From Symbiodinium natans (Eukaryota > Sar > Dinophyceae > Suessiales > Symbiodiniaceae): a stretch of DNA of 64,000 nucleotides. The first letter of the stretch is position 1; every line of letters starts with the position of its first letter. The position numbers and the translations under genes are program-made. Below, piece after piece: positions 63,954 through 64,000 of this stretch. The notes under the pieces are model-generated. The model worked only from the letters and a program-made list of their open reading frames with translations, was not told the DNA's origin and ran no database searches. The stretch covers positions 57,163 through 121,162 of the forward strand of contig CAJNDS010000514.1 in assembly GCA_905221605.1 (NCBI GenBank), in the 5' to 3' direction.

Positions 63954-64000
63954 ATATGTATATGTATATATCTATGTATGGGCCTGTGCATGTGCATGTG
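63815..64000. repeat. TGTA/TGTG microsatellite at the window edge
   Basis: Long run of TATG, TGTATG and TGTACG units continuing to the last base. Confidence 0.95.

Noticed and set aside
1-64000. Dinoflagellate spliced-leader gene or 5S rRNA
   Set aside because: I looked for the leader core (TTTTGGCTCAAG) and 5S promoter strings by eye and saw none; a computed search could still find divergent copies.

Overview
The window looks like nuclear DNA of a microalga, most probably a dinoflagellate. The evidence is: telomere-type TTTAGGG repeats; introns with GT, GC and GA donors and almost always AG followed by G at the acceptor; nearly all recognisable genes on one strand (minus), as in dinoflagellate unidirectional gene arrays; a tandem pair of ubiquitin-like/BspA-type leucine-rich-repeat genes; and many short inverted-repeat elements that sit exactly inside introns. 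No operons, Shine-Dalgarno sites, tRNA, rRNA or CRISPR were seen. All gene models come from reading by eye and need RNA data.

Layout. Positions 1-52,400 hold small GC-rich exon islands (30-300 bp) separated by hundreds of short interstitial telomeric arrays (CCCTAAA or TTTAGGG and variants) and by at least a dozen families of about 60-230 bp palindromic MITE-like elements. On the minus strand I can assemble: an unknown gene (303-1,745); a CCDC137-like lysine-rich gene (1,962-5,373); several orphan exons (6-17 kb); two tandem ubiquitin-like + BspA-LRR genes (18,956-20,975 and 21,803-24,276); an acyl-protein-thioesterase-type serine hydrolase spread over about 5.8 kb (25,207-30,988); more orphan exons (31-49 kb); and an AlkB-like 2-oxoglutarate/Fe(II) oxygenase (50,130-51,376). 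From about 52,400 to the end telomeric arrays nearly vanish. This part holds an apparently intronless minus-strand gene with five zinc ribbons and a nuclease-like C-terminus (53,916-55,448), a 1.75 kb element with perfect 20-bp terminal inverted repeats around about 24 copies of a 61-bp satellite (55,778-57,523), and weak gene candidates.

The most interesting signal is the link between mobile elements, introns and telomeric repeats. Aligning the two tandem LRR genes shows that five of seven intron positions differ. Each unshared intron is a short element (or element plus telomeric array) flanked by a small target duplication; the duplication supplies the GA or GT donor and the element end supplies the AG. 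Reading frames rejoin exactly. This is the behaviour of introners, here with GA-AG splicing. Separately, one MITE family carries an internal GTAGGGTTTC stretch, and in two independent copies a telomeric array has grown from just that stretch, suggesting that telomeric repeats are seeded inside transposon copies.
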